This document shows positions 62,298 through 64,000 of a stretch of DNA of 64,000 nucleotides, piece by piece. This DNA is from Trogon surrucura (Eukaryota; Chordata; Aves; Trogoniformes; Trogonidae), in assembly GCA_020746105.1 (NCBI GenBank), contig CM036618.1:44360014-44424013 (forward strand). The letters run 5' to 3'. The notes under the pieces are model-generated. The model was not told the origin of the DNA. It made no database searches and was given only the letters and a program-made list of their open reading frames with translations. Every line of letters begins with the position of its first letter. Within the stretch, counting starts at the first letter, position 1. The translations under genes and the position numbers were made by a program.

Positions 62298-62503
62298 AAG
62301 GCTCTGCAGAGACCTTACAGTGGCCTTCCAGTACCTGAAGGGAGTGGCATACAGGAAAGCTGGGGAGCGGCTGTTCACAAGAGTGTATAGAGACAGGATG
62401 TAACTCTGAGCAACCTGATCCAGTTAAAAATGTCCCTGCTCACTGCAGGGGGCTTGGACTAGATGACCTTTAAAGGTCCCTTCCAGCCAAATACATTTTA
62501 TGA
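62298..62503 (+). mobile_element. CR1 LINE fragment with internal deletion
   Basis: The first half (gcagagaccttacagtggcc through agtgtatagagacagg) is the late ORF2 segment. At about 62400 it jumps directly to the ORF2 end (taactctgagcaacctgatc), skipping the block that normally encodes KFFT...HWNRLP. It then continues through a 3' UTR of the 'ctgctcactgcaggggg' type to ttttatgatat. This is the same group as the 5920 copy. It lies immediately right of the solo LTR. Confidence 0.9.
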
Positions 62504-63339
62504 TATTAGGAGATGAAGACTTTGACAGCATAAACAAGCCACAGTAAGGATGATACCCTCCTTCTGCATACCAAATGTTTATGACAATAACAGGAATTCA
62601 AAGCACTCTATTATTCTCACTATCACATCCCAGATCAACTAGGAATCACATGGCTATTGCTCACACACAGTGAAATGTTACCACCAAAATGTAGACTTAG
62701 AATATTGTTGCAGCAGTACTAACTTTAGAAATTGTATATGCTGGTTGTCATGTGAATTACTGTAAATATCTCGGAGCTTTCACTGAATCTCCGATGCAGC
62801 AAATTCTTAAATATGTGCCTAAAATTAAGAATGGAGGGAAACATTAACTACAGTCAAAATTTAGAAAAGGAAGCAAGGCTTATGGGAAGTTAACTTTCAA
62901 TAGACTAAATGGTAATTAAACACAGAAATGGACTTTGTGTCTAAAAGTTTATCTTTCTCTAATTACGTCACTAGGTTTATCAAAAGACATCATTCCTTTC
63001 TGCAACAATTGTTAAACTTACAGCTTCAGGATGTCAGTAATTCTGCTGGAGTCAGTAAAGATATTTACATATTTGCATATCGTATGCATATAGTCTTAAC
63101 TGTCAATGGAATTGTATCAGACCGTAAAAGAATAAGTCAACAGTAGCCCTTTGAGGTGGACATTACCTCTATTTGACACATATGTAAAAACACATTTGTT
63201 AATATCTGCATTTTGTGGCATAATTTCCATCCTCTAATTGCTACTGAGCAGGTTTATAAAGTGAATGGCAGCAGGCATCTCATTATGTAACCTCAAACTA
63301 CCACATAAATGCAGAATTTTTCATGACCCAACTTCTAAA
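62504..63339. other. unique AT-rich DNA, no gene seen
   Basis: No gene or repeat recognised. An open frame at 62928-63146 (72 codons) has no domain. Confidence 0.65.
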
Positions 63340-64000
63340 TCACAGAATCACAGAATCACAGAATGTTAGGGATTGGAAGGGACCTCAAAAGATCATCAAG
63401 TCCAATCTCCCTGCCAGAGCAGGAACGCCTAGATAATGCTACATAGGAACGTGTCCAGGCGGGTCTTGAATGTCTCCAGAGAAGGAGACTCCACAACCTC
63501 CCTGGGCAGCCTGTTCCAGGGCTCCGTCACCCTCACTGAGAAGAAGTTTCTTCTCGAGTTTAAGCGGAACCTCTTATGTTCCAGTTTCAGCCCATTACCC
63601 CTTGTCCTATCAGTGGTTGTCACCGAGAAGAGCCTGGCTCCATCCTCGTGACACTCACCCTTTATATATTTATATATTGTAAACATCAATAAGGTCACCC
63701 CTCAGTCTTCTCCAAGCTAAAGAGCCCCAGCTCCTTCAGTCTTTTCTCATAAGGGAGATGCTCCACTCCCTTAATCATCCTAGTTGCCCTGTGCTGGACT
63801 CTCTCCGGCAGTTCCCTGTCTTTCTTGAACTGAGGGGCCCAGAACTGGACACAGTATTCCAGATGGGGTCTCACCAGGGCAGAGTAGAGGGGAAGGAGAA
63901 CCTCTCTCGACCTACTAACCACCCCCCTTCTAATACACCCCAGGATGCCATTGGCCTTCCTGGCCACAAGGGCACAGTGCTGGCTCATGGTCATCCTGCT
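63340..64000 (-). mobile_element. CR1 LINE, continues past window end
   Basis: Read on the minus strand. From the window edge the post-RT part is open (63994-63695): [56 protein letters not shown] small deletion in the EKRRLRGDL block shifts the frame, and the rest is open from 63698 to 63429 ([37 protein letters not shown]). The 3' UTR (ggagattggacttgatgatc) ends in three gattctgtg units at 63340-63367. It is the same group as the 20099 and 45280 copies. The RT core, if present, lies beyond position 64000. Confidence 0.97.

Noticed and set aside
1..64000. CRISPR arrays, tRNA or rRNA genes, bacterial operons, phage modules
   Set aside because: No regularly spaced repeats, cloverleaf sequences, ribosomal motifs or tightly packed long frames; the sequence is plainly vertebrate.

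Overview
The window looks like intergenic or deep-intronic DNA from a bird. It is AT-rich with few CpGs and has long stretches without any credible coding exon. Thirteen or fourteen fragments of CR1 LINE retrotransposons are scattered through it. Their 3' ends carry the bird-typical motif (ttggactagatgatctt... followed by gattctgtg octamers). Two regions look like solo LTRs of avian ERVL-type endogenous retroviruses. No bacterial, phage or plasmid features are present, and I found no host protein-coding gene, tRNA, rRNA or CRISPR array. Species cannot be settled from sequence reading alone; at least three CR1 3'-end types coexist, which fits a neognath bird.

Layout. 1-3886: unique AT-rich DNA with one small GC-rich island (2270-2520). 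3887-6600: three CR1 fragments. 6601-16527: mostly unique DNA with short duplications, a strong hairpin at 9267-9353 and a pure poly-C run at 14979-15004. 16528-16621 and 20099-20509: two more CR1 3' ends. 20510-29558: unique AT-rich DNA. 29559-29711: a perfect (GGAA)n microsatellite of about 38 units. 33190-33797: a CR1 with two segments in opposite orientation. 39480-40286: ERVL-like LTR. 41495-43090: two adjacent, decayed CR1 copies. 45280-46572: the longest and best-preserved CR1, with a reverse transcriptase core broken by one stop and one frameshift. 47040-47470: possible old LTR. 49628-50346: another CR1. 52140-53280: unusually CpG-bearing, repeat-free DNA with developmental-type motifs, a candidate conserved enhancer. 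54526-54612: hairpin beside a TATA-like run. 56360-56618: CR1 3' end. 61517-62283: solo LTR with a near-perfect 5-bp target duplication, followed by an internally deleted CR1. 63340-64000: a minus-strand CR1 running off the window.

There is no set of genes working together. The visible biology is the history of retrotransposition (CR1 by target-primed reverse transcription, ERVs by integrase and LTR recombination) plus simple-repeat growth. I do not see a new biological system. The items most worth checking are the candidate enhancer block, the two hairpins, the inverted CR1 and the two LTRs.
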